In this document: in pieces, positions 11,090 through 23,884 of the stretch
Layout of the letters: each line of letters begins with the position of its first letter
Position numbering within the stretch: position 1 is the first letter of the stretch
Origin: Panulirus ornatus
Taxonomy: Eukaryota; Arthropoda; Malacostraca; Decapoda; Palinuridae
Direction of reading: 5' to 3'
Assembly (NCBI RefSeq): GCF_036320965.1
Contig: NC_092235.1
Coordinates: 10,334,651-10,398,650, forward strand
DNA length: 64,000 nucleotides
Notes under the pieces: model-generated
Seen by the model: the letters and a program-made list of their open reading frames with translations, nothing else
Databases searched by the model: none
Told to the model about the DNA's origin: nothing
Program-made: the position numbers and the translations under genes

Positions 11090-11570
11090 TTCCATGTCAA
11101 ATGCATCCACTCTATCACACTCTCTCTCCAAACTTCAACATCTCAGCAGTAATTCCATCCACTCCAATTGCCTTTCCTACCTTCAACGTCACTACTTCCA
11201 ACTTCCATACCCATGCATGTAACTGATGTAGCCCCACCTTTTCCCACAATCATTAGTTCTTCAAAATACTCTTTGTATCTTCTTTTCACTTCCTCCTTTT
11301 GATTTAGCGACTACCCTTACTACTAACATTTACATTTCCATCCTTACAACCACCTCTTTCCTTTTTCACCTCCTTCCAATGCAAAGTTATATTTTCCTTA
11401 AACTTTTTACTCAACTCTCTTCCAAAACTACTCTTTCTTTACTTTCCTCTATCAGCCACATAACATTTTGCTTACACATCTCATATTCTTCTCTTTCCCT
11501 CTACTTAACTTCCCTGGTACATTCCATTTGAGCAATCTACCATACGCATTTCTCTTCTCTACCATAATAA
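11090..11570 (-). mobile_element. divergent RTE fragment, probably RTE-B lineage
   Basis: The minus-strand translation gives scattered but ordered RTE linker and RT0 pieces: FKENITLHWKEV-like (about 11380), YFEELM-like (about 11260), GVDGIT-like and FGGESVIEWMHL-like (about 11110-11160). These match the order of RTE-A's FRENKKMFWKEV, YFEGLLNV, AAGLDGIAVEF and VDWLVRLF segments at low identity. No frame is intact. Assignment to the same family as 786-1880 is a guess based on similar divergence. Confidence 0.5.
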
Positions 11571-11934
11571 TCCAATCTCATCATGGAAAGGTGTCAAACT
11601 ACATTTCATTCCTAGTTTCCCTAGTTAGCAGTGAATTGGCTAACCTACAAAAATAAATTGAGGATGAAAGATCATTCAGGTGGGTAGTGAAAGTATTTCA
11701 TGGCCATTACTTGAATGGATAGAACTATTAAGCATGTACCTTTAAGACTTTGATCAAAATAGAATCTGAGCTACTAATCTCCACGATGACTGTACTGCAC
11801 AGACTTCATGATACTTTGTGTGCATAAAGTGTAAAGAAAACAAGAAACTCTTACCATGAACAATACACAGGTACACTTATTATAATCCCTAGAAATCAAT
11901 CATCCTATATCAATTGGGAAAAAAGACAGCCTTA
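11571..11934. other. intron sequence, no recognised feature
   Basis: AT-rich unique-looking sequence between two RTE fragments. I see no coding potential, tandem repeat or terminal-repeat structure in it. Confidence 0.4.
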
Positions 11935-12170
11935 TTTTGTGTACTTGGGGCCTGAATATGCAGGAGGGTGTATGGCATACTCAGGACAGAGTAACTTGGA
12001 GTGATGTGGTATACAGGGGGCAACATACTGTCAATGGACTGAACCAAGTCATATGATGAAGCTGGGGAAACTACAGAAAGGTCTGTGGGGCCTGGTTGTC
12101 GATTGGTGGCTGTGGTTTTGATCCATTACACATGACAGCTACAGAATGGAAGCAAGCAAATGAGGCCTTC
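11935..12170 (+). mobile_element. old RTE-A 3' end fragment
   Basis: Plus-strand match to the last codons and first part of the long 3' UTR: GGGCCTGAATATGCAGGAGGG, then AACTTGGAGTGATGTGGTATACAG, then CTGTCAATGGACTGAACC, then the CATTACACATGACAGCTA block. Many substitutions and the loss of the terminal tail mark it as old. It ends about 80 bp from the donor side of the minus-strand exon at 12249-12418. Confidence 0.75.
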
Positions 12171-12248
12171 ATTCACCTGTTCATGCACTACTTTATCTAA
12201 TGGAGGAAATGGCGAGCAAGTAATAATCACAATAAAAACTTTCACTAC

Positions 12249-12418
12249 CTCAACAGTTTGGAAGTTGTAATCAGCAGCATGGGCATGAGTTCTATACCCA
12301 ACATAATAGCCAAGGATATTGCCATTCCACAAATCTCTGGCTGGTGGCTCCCACGTCACACGCAGGGATGTTGAAGATTCTGGGGTCACTCGCACATCTC
12401 GAGGTGGCCCAGAAGGTT
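12249..12418 (-). CDS. Dscam: Dscam-like exon: N-terminal half of an FNIII domain
   Basis: The exon starts after a good acceptor on the minus strand (TTTGTTCTAG, right edge 12418) in phase 1. It encodes (E)PSGPPRDVRVTPESSTSLR, then VTWEPPARDLWNGNILGYYV and GYR, ending near FQTVEV. These are the A-C' strands of a fibronectin type III domain, with the conserved Trp of strand B and the WNG..GYYVGY signature typical of Dscam. Dscam is a transmembrane immunoglobulin-superfamily receptor acting in neuronal self-avoidance and, in arthropods, proposed in immunity. The donor is not certain: GAG|GTAGTG gives 12249, and a site 3 nt further gives 12246. It joins in frame to the exon at 60570-60737. A paralogous Dscam-family gene cannot be excluded. 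Confidence 0.8.
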
Positions 12419-13280
12419 CTAGAACAAACATGAATATTGGCATATTTTATTACTTGCCACATTACACAGCATGTTTTGATGCTGTGCATTACTGGATTTA
12501 AAGTCTTGGTGAGAGATCTGGGTATCATGGTTTTATAAAGCATCAAAATCCAACCTGTGAATGTAGAAATTACATATGTAAAATCAATATTTGCCCATTA
12601 ATGTGATGCTGTGAAATTCAGACCAGAAAATACAAACTTATTCCTGTATTTTGAAATATATAATTTGTGTGGACATGCTCTATGTGCTGCTGATAAAAGC
12701 AACCTGGATAAACACCAATCTACAATATGAATGCCCTATAAAAGTGATTGCTTTGTTCTCTCAAATAAGTGGCAGCCAGAGACCCAAGAGTCAGGAGCAA
12801 TATTACATAAACAAATTAGCAATTAGCATAGTGACCCTAAGGAAGTGCGACACCAAATTCAAGTTGATTTACTCAGTCGCTGTCTGACGACTTGCCATCG
12901 ATGCAACCAAAACAATAAAACATCAACAAGGTTGATCAATAGTCAGCATAGCAGCCCCTTTACAATTTCACACACAAGCTTACTTTCTATGCTTGATAAG
13001 CTCTGGAGACATTTTGGTTAAGAAGAAAGTCAATAAGGTAACTATATCCAGAAATCTGTTGAAGAATCAACATTCTTCCTTAAACAACAAACAAATTAAC
13101 TATACTATGGATATTATTAGTCTTGCTTCCGAGTTCCTGAACAAATTACCTACAAAAGAATTGGTGACCCTTCCCACAACTTTGTTACCTACATCTTTCC
13201 ATTTGAAGATATCTTCTATCACTGAAAAAATCTTAATTCTCCAGTTTAGCCTCACTCTTAAATCATTCACTATAGTTAGA
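12419..13280. other. intron sequence flanking the exon
   Basis: AT-rich, apparently low-copy sequence. It contains the polypyrimidine and acceptor region of the downstream exon at its left edge. Short frames (for example 12651-12887 and 12993-13289) have no recognisable domain and unremarkable composition. I see no repeat of the RTE-A, RTE-B or mini-RTE types. Confidence 0.5.
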
Positions 13281-14540
13281 AATTCTTAGAAAAACAGATG
13301 GAATTGTATGTAGCATTCATAGATCTAGAGAAGGCATATGATAGGGTTGATAGAGATGCTCTGTGGGAGGTTTGAAGAGTATATGGCATGGGAGGGAAGT
13401 TGCTACAAGCTGTGAAAAGTTTTTATCAAGGATGAAAAGCATGTGTTTGAGTAGGAAGAGAAGAGAGTGATTAGATCCAAGTGAAGGTCAGTTTGCGGCA
13501 GGGGTGTATGATGTCCTCATGGTTGTTTAATGTGTTTATGGACTGGGTGGTTAGGGAGGTAAATGCAAGAGTTTTGAACAGTGGGGCGAGTATGCAGTCT
13601 GTTGGGAATGAAAGGGGTTGGGAGGAGAGTCAGTTGTTGCTCGCCAGTGATACAGCATAGGTGGTTGATTCGAGTAAGAAACTACAGAAGCTGGTGACTG
13701 AGTTTGGAAAAGTGTGTGAAAGGAGAAAGTTGAGATTAAATGTGAATAAGAACAAGGTTATTAGATTCAGCAGGGTTGAGGGATAAATTAGTTCGGATGT
13801 AACTTTGAATGGACAAAAATTGGAGGAAGTGAAGTGTTTCACATATCTGGAGGTGGACTTGGCAGTGAATGGGACCATGGAAGTGGAAGTGAGTCACAGA
13901 GTGGGGGAAGGGACAAAGGTTCTGGGAGTATTGAAGAATGTGTAGAAAGAGTGAACATTATCTCGGAGAGCAAAAATAGGTATGTTTCAAGGAGCGATCA
14001 GGGCCTGAACATATAGGAGGGTGAGAGGCGTGCAAGGAACAGAGTGAATGGGAACAATGTGGTAAACCAGGGTCAACGCGCTGGCAATGGATTGGACCAG
14101 GACACGTGAAATGTCTGGGGTAAACCATGGAAAGGTCTGTGGGGCCTGGAAGTGGATAGGTAGTTGTGGTTTTGGTGCATTACACATGACAGCTAGAGAC
14201 TGAGCGTAAATGAATGTGGCCATTTTTGTCTGTTTTTCCTTGCGCTACCTCACTGACCCAGGGGTCGCAATGCTGTTTCCTGTGAGACAAGGTGGTGCAG
14301 GGAATGGATAATGGTAAGAGAACATGAATATGTACATGCGTACAAAAGTATATGGCTATTCACGTGCATGTATATGCATGTATATGCATATATGTTGATA
14401 TGCATATGTATGTATATGTACTGTATGTGTATGTGTACATATGTGTGTATATGAGTGGATGGGTCTTTCTTTGTCTGTTTCCTGGCGCTCCCTCACTCAT
14501 GTGGGAAACAGCGGTCAAGCATAATAATAATAGAAAATGT
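13281..14540 (+). mobile_element. old RTE-A, 5'-truncated and internally deleted
   Basis: Begins at the YLEKQMELYVAF segment just before motif A and continues through a damaged RQGCMMSS and a SQLLLASDTA version of the FADD region. It reaches the KAKMGMF-type segment, then jumps at about 13993 directly to the RSGPEH segment near the C-terminus (about 340 bp missing). The long 3' UTR follows to a tail at about 14500-14525 and (ATT)n/poly-T. Numerous stops. Confidence 0.8.
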
Positions 14541-14544
14541 ATTA

Positions 14545-15300
14545 TTATTTTTTTTTTTTTTTTTTTTTTGCAGCTGTCTTCGGCGTTTGCAAGGTAGCGC
14601 AAGGAAACAGACGAAAGAAATGGCCCAACCCACCCCCATACACATGTATATACATACGTCCACACACACAAATATACATACCTACACAGCTTTCCATGGT
14701 TTACCCCAGACGCTTCACATGCCCTGATTCAATCCACTGACAGCACGTCAACCCCGGTATACCACATCGCTCCAATTCACTCTATTCCTTGCCCTCCTTT
14801 CACCCTCCTGCATGTTCAGGCCCCGATCACACAAAATCTTTTTCACTCCATCTTTCCACCTCCAATTTGGTCTCCCTCTTCTCCTCGTTCCCTCCACCTC
14901 CGACACATATATCCTCTTGGTCAATCTTTCCTCACTCATTCTCTCCATGTGCCCAAACCATTTCAAAACACCCTCTTCTGCTCTCTCAACCACGCTCTTT
15001 TTATTTCCACACATCTCTCTTACCCTTATGTTACTTACTCGGTCAAACCACCTCACACCACACATTGTCCTCAAACATCTCATTTCCAGCACATCCATCC
15101 TCCTGCGCACCACTCTATCCATAGCCCACGCCTTGCAACCATACAACATTGTTGGAACCACTATTCCTTCAAACATACCCATTTTTGCTTTCCGAGATAA
15201 TGTTCTCGACTTCCACACATTCTTCAAGGCTCCCAGAATTTTCGCCCCCTCCCCCTTCCTATGATCCACTTCCGCTTCCATGGTTCCATCCGCTGCCAGA
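14545..15300 (-). mobile_element. young RTE-A, strongly 5'-truncated
   Basis: Complemented A-tail at 14545-14569, short-type 3' UTR to 14745, then an open frame 14748-15338 (the real element portion ends near 15300). It encodes the region from VDHRKGEGAKIL through MFEGIVVPTMLYGCKAWAMDRV to GRPNWRWKDGVKKILCDRGL and DVVYRG. It lacks all RT catalytic motifs. It lies between an old plus-strand copy end and another old plus-strand copy start, so it is an insertion at that boundary. Confidence 0.85.
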
Positions 15301-16980
15301 GGGTATTGATTGAGAGGGTAAAGGCATGTACAGAGCATCAGACTGGGGAAGAGCAGTGTGGTTTCAGAAGTGGTAGAGGATGTGTGGATCAGGTGTTTGC
15401 TTTCAAGAATGTATGTGAAAAATACTTAGAAAAGCAAATGGATTTGTATGTTGCATTTATGGATCTGGAAAAGGCATATGCCAGGGTTGATAGAGATGCT
15501 TTGTGAAAGGTATTAACAGTATTTGGTGTGGGAGGTAAGATGCTAGAAGCAGTGAAAATTTTTTACCAAGGATGTAAGGCATGTGTATGAGTAGGAGGAG
15601 AGGAAAGTGATTGGTTCCCAGTGAATGTCGGTTTGCAGCAGGGGTACATGATGTCTCCATGGTAGTTTGATTTGTTTATGGGTGGGGTAGTTAAGGAGGT
15701 GAATGCAAGAGTTTTGGAGAGAGGGGCAAGTAAGCAGTCTGCTGAGGAAGAGGCTTGGGAAGTGAGTCAGTTGTTGTTCGCTGACGATACAATGCTGGTG
15801 GCTGATTCAGGTAAGAAACTGCAGAAGTTGGTGACTGAGTTGAGTAAAGTGTGTGAAAGAAGAAACCTGAGAGTAAATGTGAATAAGGGCAAGGTTATTA
15901 GCCTCAGTAGGATTGAGAGACAAGTTAACTGGGAGGTGAGTTTGAATAGAGAAAAACTGGAGGAAGTGAAGTGTTTTAGATATCTGGGAGTGGATTTAAC
16001 AGTGGATGGAACTATGGAAGCAGAAGTGAGTTACAGGGTGGAGGGGCAAAGGTTCTGGGAGCATTGAAGAATGTGTGGAAGGTGAGAATGTTGTATCGGA
16101 GAGCAAAAATGGGTATGTTTGAAGGAATAGTGGTTCCAATGATGTTACATGGTTGCGAGGCATGGGCTCTAGATAGGGTTGTGCGGAGAAGGGTCGATGT
16201 GTTGGAAATGAAATGCTTGAGACAATATGTGGTGTGAAGTGGTTTGATCGAGTAAGTAATGAAAGGGTAAGAGAGATGTGTAGTGGTAGAAAGAGTGTGG
16301 TTGAGAGAGCAGAAGAGGGTGCGTTGAAATGGTTTGGTCACATGAAGAGAAAGAGAGGAGAGATTGACAAAGAGAATATATGTGTCATAGGTAGAGGGAA
16401 CGAGAAGTGGGAGACCTAACTGGAGGTGGAAGGATAGAGTGAAAAAGATTTTGAGCGATCGGAGCCTGAACAAGCAGGAGGATTAAAGGCATGCAAGGAA
16501 TAGAGTGAATTGGAGTGATGTGGTATATTGGGGTCAACATGCTGTCAATGGATTGAATCTGGGCATGTGAAGTGTCTGGGGTAAAGCTGGGAAAGCTCTG
16601 TGGGGCCTGGATGTCTAAAGGGAGCTGTGGTTTCGGTGCATTACATGACAGATGGAGACTGAGTGTGAACGAATGAGGCCTTTCTGTCTTTTCTTAGTGC
16701 TATCTTGCAGGCGCACGTGTTGGGGGAATGCTATTTCATGTGAAGCGCGAGGGACGACGGAAATGGATGAAGACAGCAAGTATGAATATGTACATGTGTA
16801 TATATGTACACGTCTCTGTATGTACGTATACGTTGAAATGTATAGGTATGTATATGTGTGTGTGTATGTGGGCGTTTATGTATATACATGTGTACGTGGG
16901 TGGGTTGGGCCATTCTTTTGTCTGTTTCCTTGCACTACCTTGCTAACGCAGGAGACGGCAATTAATCATAATAGAAAATA
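15301..16980 (+). mobile_element. old RTE-A, 5'-truncated
   Basis: Starts at the RVLIERVKACTEHQTGEEQCGF segment (frame 15261-15506) and runs through FMDLEKAYARVD (motif A with Asp to Ala in AYDRV) and FADDTMLVAD (frame 15672-16067) to the C-terminus near 16480. The long 3' UTR reaches the tail at about 16925-16975. Frameshifts and stops split it into at least four frames. Confidence 0.8.
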
Positions 16981-19900
16981 ATATATTGGGGTGTCTGAAT
17001 GTAACCAAGATGAGAAGAAATGAGAGATAGGTAGTATGTTTGAGAAAAGAAACTTGGATGTTTTGGCTCCGAGTGAAACGAAGCTCAGGGAAAAAGTCTT
17101 GAGAGTAAAGTCAGGGGTTGGTGAGAGGTCAAGAACTAAGGAAAGAGTAGCACTATTCTAAAAGCAGGAGTTGTGGGAGTGTGTGATAGTGTAAGAAAGT
17201 AAATTCTAGATTGATGAGGGTAAAACTGATAGTGGATGGAGAGAGATGGGTGATTATTGGTGCTTATGCACCTGGTCATGAGAAGAAACATCATGGGAGG
17301 CAAATGTTTTGGGAACAGCTGAGTGCATGTGTCAGTAGCTCTAATGCACAAGACCAGGTATTAGTGATGGGTGATTAAAATGCAAAGGTGAGTAATGTGG
17401 CGTACATGGTGTTCAGTACTGTCAATGGAAATGGTGAAGAACTTGGGGAATTGTGCGCTAAAAAAAAGACTACTGATTAGGAATACCTGGATTAGAAAGA
17501 GAGATATACATAGGCATATGTACGTGAATAGAAAAGATGTAAAAGGGCATTACTGGATTATTTGTTAATTGATAGGCATGTAAAAGAGAGACTTTTGGAT
17601 GTTAATGTGCTGAGAGGGGCAGCTAGAGATGTTTGATCACTATCTTATGGAGGCGAAGGTGAAGTTTGTAGAGGTTTTCAAAAAAGAAAAAAGAATGTTG
17701 GGGATAAGAGAGTGGTGAGAGTAAGTGAGCTTAGAAAGGACACTTGTGAGAAAGTACCAGGAGGGATTGAGAATAGAACAGCAAAAGGTGAGAGCAAATG
17801 ACGTGAGGGTAGTAGGAGAGGAGTGGGATGTATTTAGGGAAGCACTGAAGGTTTGTGCAAAAGATGCATGTGGCATGAGAAAGGTGGGAGGTGGGCAGAT
17901 TAGAAAGGGTAGTGACTGGTGGAGGAAGAAGTAAAGTTACCAGTGAAAGAGAAAAGAGAGTCTTGGACAATACTTACAAGGAAGGAGTGCAAAAGACTAG
18001 GATATGTACAAAAGAAAGCGGCAGGAGGTCAAGAGGAGGGTGCAAGGGTTGAAAAAGATGGCAAACGGGAGTTGGGGTGAGAGAGTACCTTTAAACTTTA
18101 GGGACAATAAAGAGAGGTTTTGGAAGGTGAATAAATGTGTAAGAAAACAAATAGGAACATCGGTGAAGGGGTCAAGAGGGAAATCAATAACAAGTAGTGA
18201 TGAAGTTAGAAGGAGGGAGTATTTTGAAAGTTTGTTGACTGTGTTTCATGCTACAGTGATAGACATAGGGTGTTTCGGTCAAGGTGGTGTGCAAAGTGAG
18301 AGGGTCAGAGATATTGGTTTGGTTAAGAGAGAAGTAGTGAAAGCTTTGAGGAAGATGAAATCCAACAAGGCAGCAGGTTTAAGTAGTATTGCAGTTGAAT
18401 TCATTAAGAAAGGGGGGTGACTCTGCTGCTAATTGGTTGGTAAGGATATGTAATGAATGTATGTATCAGGATCATGAGGATTGGCAGAATGCATGCATAG
18501 TGCCACTGTACTAAGGCAAAGGCGATAAAAGTAAGTGTTCAAACTACAGAGGCATAAGTTTCCTGGGAAATTATATGGGAGGGTATTGACTAAAAGGAAT
18601 ATACAGAGCATCTGATCGGAGAAGAGCAGTGTGGTTTCAGAAATGGTTAAGGATGTGTGATTCAGATGTCTGCTTTGAAGAAAGTGTGTGAAAAATACTT
18701 TGAAAAACAGATGGATTTGATCTGTATGTAGCATTCATGGATCTGGAGAAGGCATATGAAGGGGTTGATAGACGTTCTTTTTGTAAAGTATTAAAAGTAT
18801 ATGTTGTGGTAAGTAAGCTGCTACAAGCAATGAAAAGTTTTTACTAAGGATGTAAGGCATAAGTATGAGTAGGAAGAGAGGAGAGTGATTGGTTCCCAGT
18901 GAAGGCTGGTCTGCAGCAGGGGTGTGTGATGTCCCTATAGTTGTTAAATTTCTTTATAGATGGGATGGTTAGGGAGGTAAGTGCAAGAGTTTTGGAGAGA
19001 GGGGCAAGTATGCAATCTGCTGGGGATGAGAGGGCTTGGGAAATGAGTCAGTTGTTGTGCGCTGATGATACATCTCGGTAGCTGATTCCAGTGAGAAACT
19101 GCAGAAGTTGGTGAGTTTGGAAAAGTGTGTGAAAGGAGAAAGTTGAGAGTAAATGTAAAAAAGAGTGAGATTATTAGGTATGGTAGGGATGACAGACAAG
19201 TTAACTGGGATGTAAGTTTGAATGAAGAAAACTGGAGGAAGTGAAGTGTTTTTGATATATGGGAGTGGACTTGGCAGTGAATGGAACCATGAAAAAGGAA
19301 GTGAGTCACAGGGTGAGGATAGGGGTGAAGGTTCTGGGAGCGATGAAAAATATGTGGAAGAAGAGAAATTACCTCTGAGAGCAAAAATGGGTATATTTGA
19401 AGGAATAGTAGTTACAACAATACTATAAGGTTGTGAGGCATGAGCTACAGATAAGGTTATACTGAGGAAGGTGGATGTATTGGAAATTAAATGTTTCAGG
19501 ACAATATGTGGTGTGAGATGGTTTGATAAGGTAAGTTATGAAAGGGTAAGAGAGATGTGTAAAAATAAAATGAGTGTGGTTGAAAGAGCAGACAAGGAAG
19601 TGTTCAAATGGTTTGGACATATGGAGAGAATGAGTGAGGAAAGATTGACAAAGAGGATGTATGTGTCAGAGGTGAACGGAACAACAAAGAGAAGTGGGAG
19701 ACCAAATTGGAGGTGTAAGGATGGAGTGAAAAAGATTTTGAATTATCAGGGCCTGAACATAGAGGACAGTGAGAGGCGTGCAAGGAATAGAGTGAATTGA
19801 AATGGTATGGTATACCAGGGTCGACGTGATGTCAATCAACTAAACCAGGGCATCTGAAACGTTTGAGTAAACCATGGAAAGGTCTGTGGTGTGTGAATGT

Positions 19901-20100
19901 GGATAGGGAGCTGTGGTTTCGGTGCATTACACATAACACCTAAAGATGAGTGTGAGCGAGAGGCCTTTTTTTGTAAATGCCTGCTACCTTGCTGTGCGTG
20001 TGTGCGTGTGTGTGTGGGGGGGGGCTATTTCCTATGTGGTGGGGTAGCAATGGGAATGCATGAAGGCAGAAAGTATGAATATATTTTCTATTTTCATACA

Positions 20101-20309
20101 TATTCACCATTTCCCGCATTAGTGATGTAGCATTAAAAACAGAGGACTGAGGCTTAGAGGGAACATCCTCGCTTGGCTCCTCAGTTCCTTCTTTTGGAAA
20201 ACTATAAAATAAGAGGGGAGCATTTCCAGTCCCCCCGCTCCCTCCCCTTTTAGTTGCCTTCTAAGAAACACAAGGAATACATGGGAAGCATTCTTTCTCC
20301 CCCATCCCA
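20101..20309 (-). mobile_element. mini-RTE (non-autonomous), copy 1
   Basis: On the minus strand it runs from a GGGATGGGGGAGAAAGAAT head, through TTCTTAGAAGGCAACTAAAAG, CTGTTTTTAATGCTAC and CATCACTAATGCGGGAAATG, to a GTGAATA end. It is inserted in the 3' UTR of the surrounding old RTE-A and flanked by AT-rich sequence, so it is younger than that copy. Confidence 0.75.
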
Positions 20310-20392
20310 ATGCATATATATATATACATATATGTGCCTGCGTATGTATATGTAAGTATATGTTGATAGGTATATGTATGTATATGGGCATT

Positions 20393-20393
<1 letters not shown>

Positions 20394-20489
<96 letters not shown>

Positions 20490-20490
20490 A
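20394..20490. repeat. (TA)n followed by (TG)n microsatellite
   Basis: About 70 bp of pure TA and then about 25 bp of TG, inside the 3' UTR of the old RTE-A copy, in the part where the family normally has a mixed GTATGTATATG stretch. It has probably expanded from that internal sequence. Confidence 0.9.
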
Positions 20491-20562
20491 TATGAGTGAT
20501 TAGGCCATTCTTCGTCTGTTTCCTTGCTTTACCTCGCTGATGCAGGATACAGTGGTTAAGGC

Positions 20563-21817
20563 AAGGCAGCGGGTTTGGATGGGATTGCAGTGGAATTCAT
20601 TAAAAAAGGGGGTGACTGTACTTTTGACTGGTTGGTAAGGTTATTTAATGTATGTATGAATCATGGTGAGGTCTCTGAGGATTGGCGGAATGCTCGCATA
20701 GTGCCATTGTACAAAGGCAAAGGGGATAAAAGTGAGTGCTCAAATTAAACAGGTATAAGTTTGTTAAGTATTCCTGGGAAATTGTATGGGAGGGTATTGA
20801 TTGAGAGGGTAAAGACATATACAGAGCATCAGATTGGGGAAGAGCAGTGCAGTTTCAGAAGTCGTAGAGGATGTGTCTATCAGGTGTTTGCTTTGAAGAA
20901 TGTACGTGAGGAATACTTAGAAAAGCAAATGGTTTTGTATGTCGCATTTATAGATCTGGAGAAGACATATAATAGAATTGATAGAGATGCTCTCTGGAAG
21001 GTATTAAGAATATATGGTGTGGGAGGCAAGTTGTTAGAAGCAGTGAAAAGTTTTTATCGAGGATGTAAGGCATATGTACGTGTAGGAAGAGAGGAAAGTG
21101 ATTGGTTCTCAGTGAATGTTGGTTCGTAGTAGGGGTGTGTGATGTCTCCATGGTTGTTTAATTTGTTTATGGATGGGGTTGTTAGGGAGGTGAATGCAAG
21201 AGTTTTGGAAAGAGGGGCAAGTATGCAGTCTGTTGTCTATAAGAGAGCTAGGGAAGTGAGTCAGTTGTTGTTCGCTAACGATACAGCGCTGGTGGCTGAT
21301 TGTGTGAGAAACTGCAGAAGCTGGTGGCTGAGTTTAGTAAAGTGAGTGAAAGAAAAAAGCTGAGAATAAATGTGAATAAGAGCAAGGTTATTAGGTACAG
21401 TAGGGTTGAGGGACAAGTCAACTGGGAGGTAAGTTTGAAAGGATAAAAACTGGAGGAAGTGTATTGTTTTAGATATCTGGGAGTGGATTTGGCAATGCAT
21501 GGAACCATGGAAGCGAAAGTGAATCATATGGTGGGGGAGGGGACGAAAGATCTGTGAGTGTTGAAGAATGTGTGGAAGTCGAGAACATTAACTCGGAAAG
21601 CAAAAATGGGTATGTTTGAAGGAATAGTAGTTCCGACAATGTTATATGGTTGCGAGGCGTGAGGTATAGATAGAGTTGTGCAGAGGAGGGTGTATGTGCT
21701 GGAAATGAGATGTTTGAGGAAAATATGTGATGTGAGGTGGTTTGATCGGGGAAGTAATAATAGGGTAAGAGATGTGTGGTCATAAAAAGACTGTGGTTGA
21801 AAGAGCAGAAGAGGGTT
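20563..21817 (+). mobile_element. RTE-A, truncated at both ends
   Basis: Starts at the AAGLDGIAVEF segment (GGCAAGGCAGCGGG, 20563) and passes through FIDLEKTYNRIDRDAL (frame 20761-21129), a stop just before the MMSPWLFNLFMDGV segment (21139-21345) and FANDTALVAD. It reaches WFDR and the VVERAEEG segment, ending at 21817 where the sequence switches to minus-strand RTE-A. The C-terminal region and the 3' UTR are missing. It is of intermediate age, less decayed than its left neighbour. Confidence 0.75.
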
Positions 21818-23868
21818 CCCTTGTCTTAAGCACTTTATTTACCTCCTTCCAAAACATCTTTTTATTCTCCCTAAAATCTAATGATACTCTCTCACCCCAA
21901 CTATCATCAGCGAACAACAACTGACTCACTTCCCAAGCTCTCTCATCCACAACACACTGAATACTTGCCCCTCTTTCCAAAACTCTTGCATTCACCTTAC
22001 TAACAACCAAATCCACAAACAAATTAAACAACCATGGTGGCATCACACACCCCTGCCGCAAACCTACAATCACTGAGAAGCAATCACTTTCCTCTCTTCC
22101 TACACGTAGATATGCTTTACATCCTTGATAAAAACCTTTCGATGCTTCTAACAACTTGCCTCCCACACATATATTCTTAATACCTTCCACAGAGCATCTC
22201 TATCAACTCTGTCATATGCCTTCTCCAGATCCAGAAGTGCTACATACAAATCATTTGCTTTTCTAAGTATTTTTCACATACATTCTTCAAACCAAACACC
22301 TGATCCACACATCCTCTACCACTTCTGAAACCACACTGCTCTTCCCCAATCTGATTCTCTGTACATGCCTTCACCCTCTCAATCAATACCCTCCCATATA
22401 ATTTCCCAGGAATACTCAACAAACTTATACCTCTGTGATTTGAGCACTCACTTTTATCCCCTTTGCCTTTGTACAATGGCACTATGCAAGCATTCCGCCA
22501 ATCCTCAGGCACCTCACCAAGAGACATACATACATTGAATAACCTTACCAACCAGTCAACAATAGAGTTTTTAATGAATTCTACTGCAATACTATCGAAA
22601 CCTGCTGCCTTGCCGGCTTTCACCTTCGCAAAACTTTTACTACCTCTTCTCAGTTTACCAAATCATTTTCCCTAACCTGCTCACTTTGCAAACCACCTCG
22701 ACAAAAACACCTTATATCTGCAACTCTATTATCAAACACATTCAACAAACCTTCAAAATACTCACTCCATCTCCTTTTCACATCACCACTACTTGTTATC
22801 ACCTCGCCATTAGCCCCTTTCACCGAGGTTACCATTTCTTCCCTTGTCTTACACACTTTATTTACCTCCTTCCAAAACATCTTTTCATTCTCCCTAATAT
22901 CTAATGATACTCTCTCACCCTAACTCTCATTTGCCCTCTTTTACATCTCTTGCACCTTTCTCTTGACCTCCTGCCTCTTTCTTTTATACTTCTCCCAGTC
23001 ATTTGAATTATTTCCCTCCAAAAATCGTCCAAATGCCTCTCTCTTATCTTTTTCAAATAACCTTACTTCTTCATCCCATCACTCACTACCCTTTCTAATC
23101 TGCCCACCTCTCACGCTTCTCATGCCACAAGCATCTTTTGCGCAAGCCATCACTGCTTCCCAAAATACAACCCATTCCTCCCCAACTCCCCTTACATCCT
23201 TAGTTCTCACCTTTTTCCATTCTGTACTGTCTCACCTGGTACTTCCTCACACAAGTCTCCTTCCCAAGCTCACTTACTGTCACCACTCTTTTCACCCCAA
23301 CATTCTCTCCTCTTTTCTGAAAACCTCTACAAATCTTAACCTTCGTCTCCACAAGATAATGACCACACATCCCTCCAGTTGCACCTCTCAGCACATTAAC
23401 TTCCAAAAGTCTCTCTTTCCTGCACCTATCAATTAACACGTAATCATATAACGCTCTCTGGCCATCTCTCCTACGCATATACGTATACTTATGTATATCT
23501 CTCTTTTTAAAGCAGGTATTCCCAATCACCAGTCCTTTTTCAGCACATAAATCCACAAGCTCTTCACCATTAGCATTTACAACACTGAACACCCCATGTA
23601 CACCAATTATTCCCTCAACTGCCATATTACTCACCTTTGCATTCAAATCACCCATCACTATAACCCGGTCTCGTGCATCAAAACTACTAATACACTCACT
23701 CAGCTGCTCCCAAAACACTTGCCTCTCATGATCTTTCTTATGCCCAGGTGCATATGCACCAATCATCACCTATCACTCTCCATCAACTTTCAGTTTTACC
23801 CATATCAATCTAGAGTTTACTTTCTTACACTCTATCACATACTCCCATCACTCCTGTTTCCTATATAT
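21818..23868 (-). mobile_element. rearranged RTE-A mosaic (endonuclease and first half of RT)
   Basis: From the right end the minus strand reads endonuclease (frame 23200-23769: GDLNAKVSN, YVLIDRC), linker, YFEGLLNVFD, GLLSIPGK-type and CGFRSGRGCVDQVF (22240-22623), then motif A to ADDS (21780-22190). It then jumps at about 21905 back to a second copy of the SWGERVSLDFRENKKMFWKEV segment (21818-21905), also present at about 22845-22925. The C-terminus and 3' UTR are absent. The order is not that of any single element, so rearrangement or template switching is needed. Confidence 0.7.
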
Positions 23869-23884
23869 ATCTTTTTTTTTTTTT

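Larger units (their letters stand above)
16981..20562 (+). mobile_element. old, nearly complete RTE-A with nested insertion in its 3' UTR
   Basis: Starts at the end of the 5' UTR (TTGGGGTGTCTGAATG) and covers the endonuclease (about 17035-17700, with deletions around GDLNAK near 17370), linker (frames 17725-17934 and 18004-18420), a very damaged RT (about 18430-19200) and the C-terminus (19471-19800). The 3' UTR runs 19805-20562. The UTR is interrupted at 20101-20309 by a minus-strand mini-RTE and contains an expanded (TA)n/(TG)n tract. Frames are broken throughout. Confidence 0.8.
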
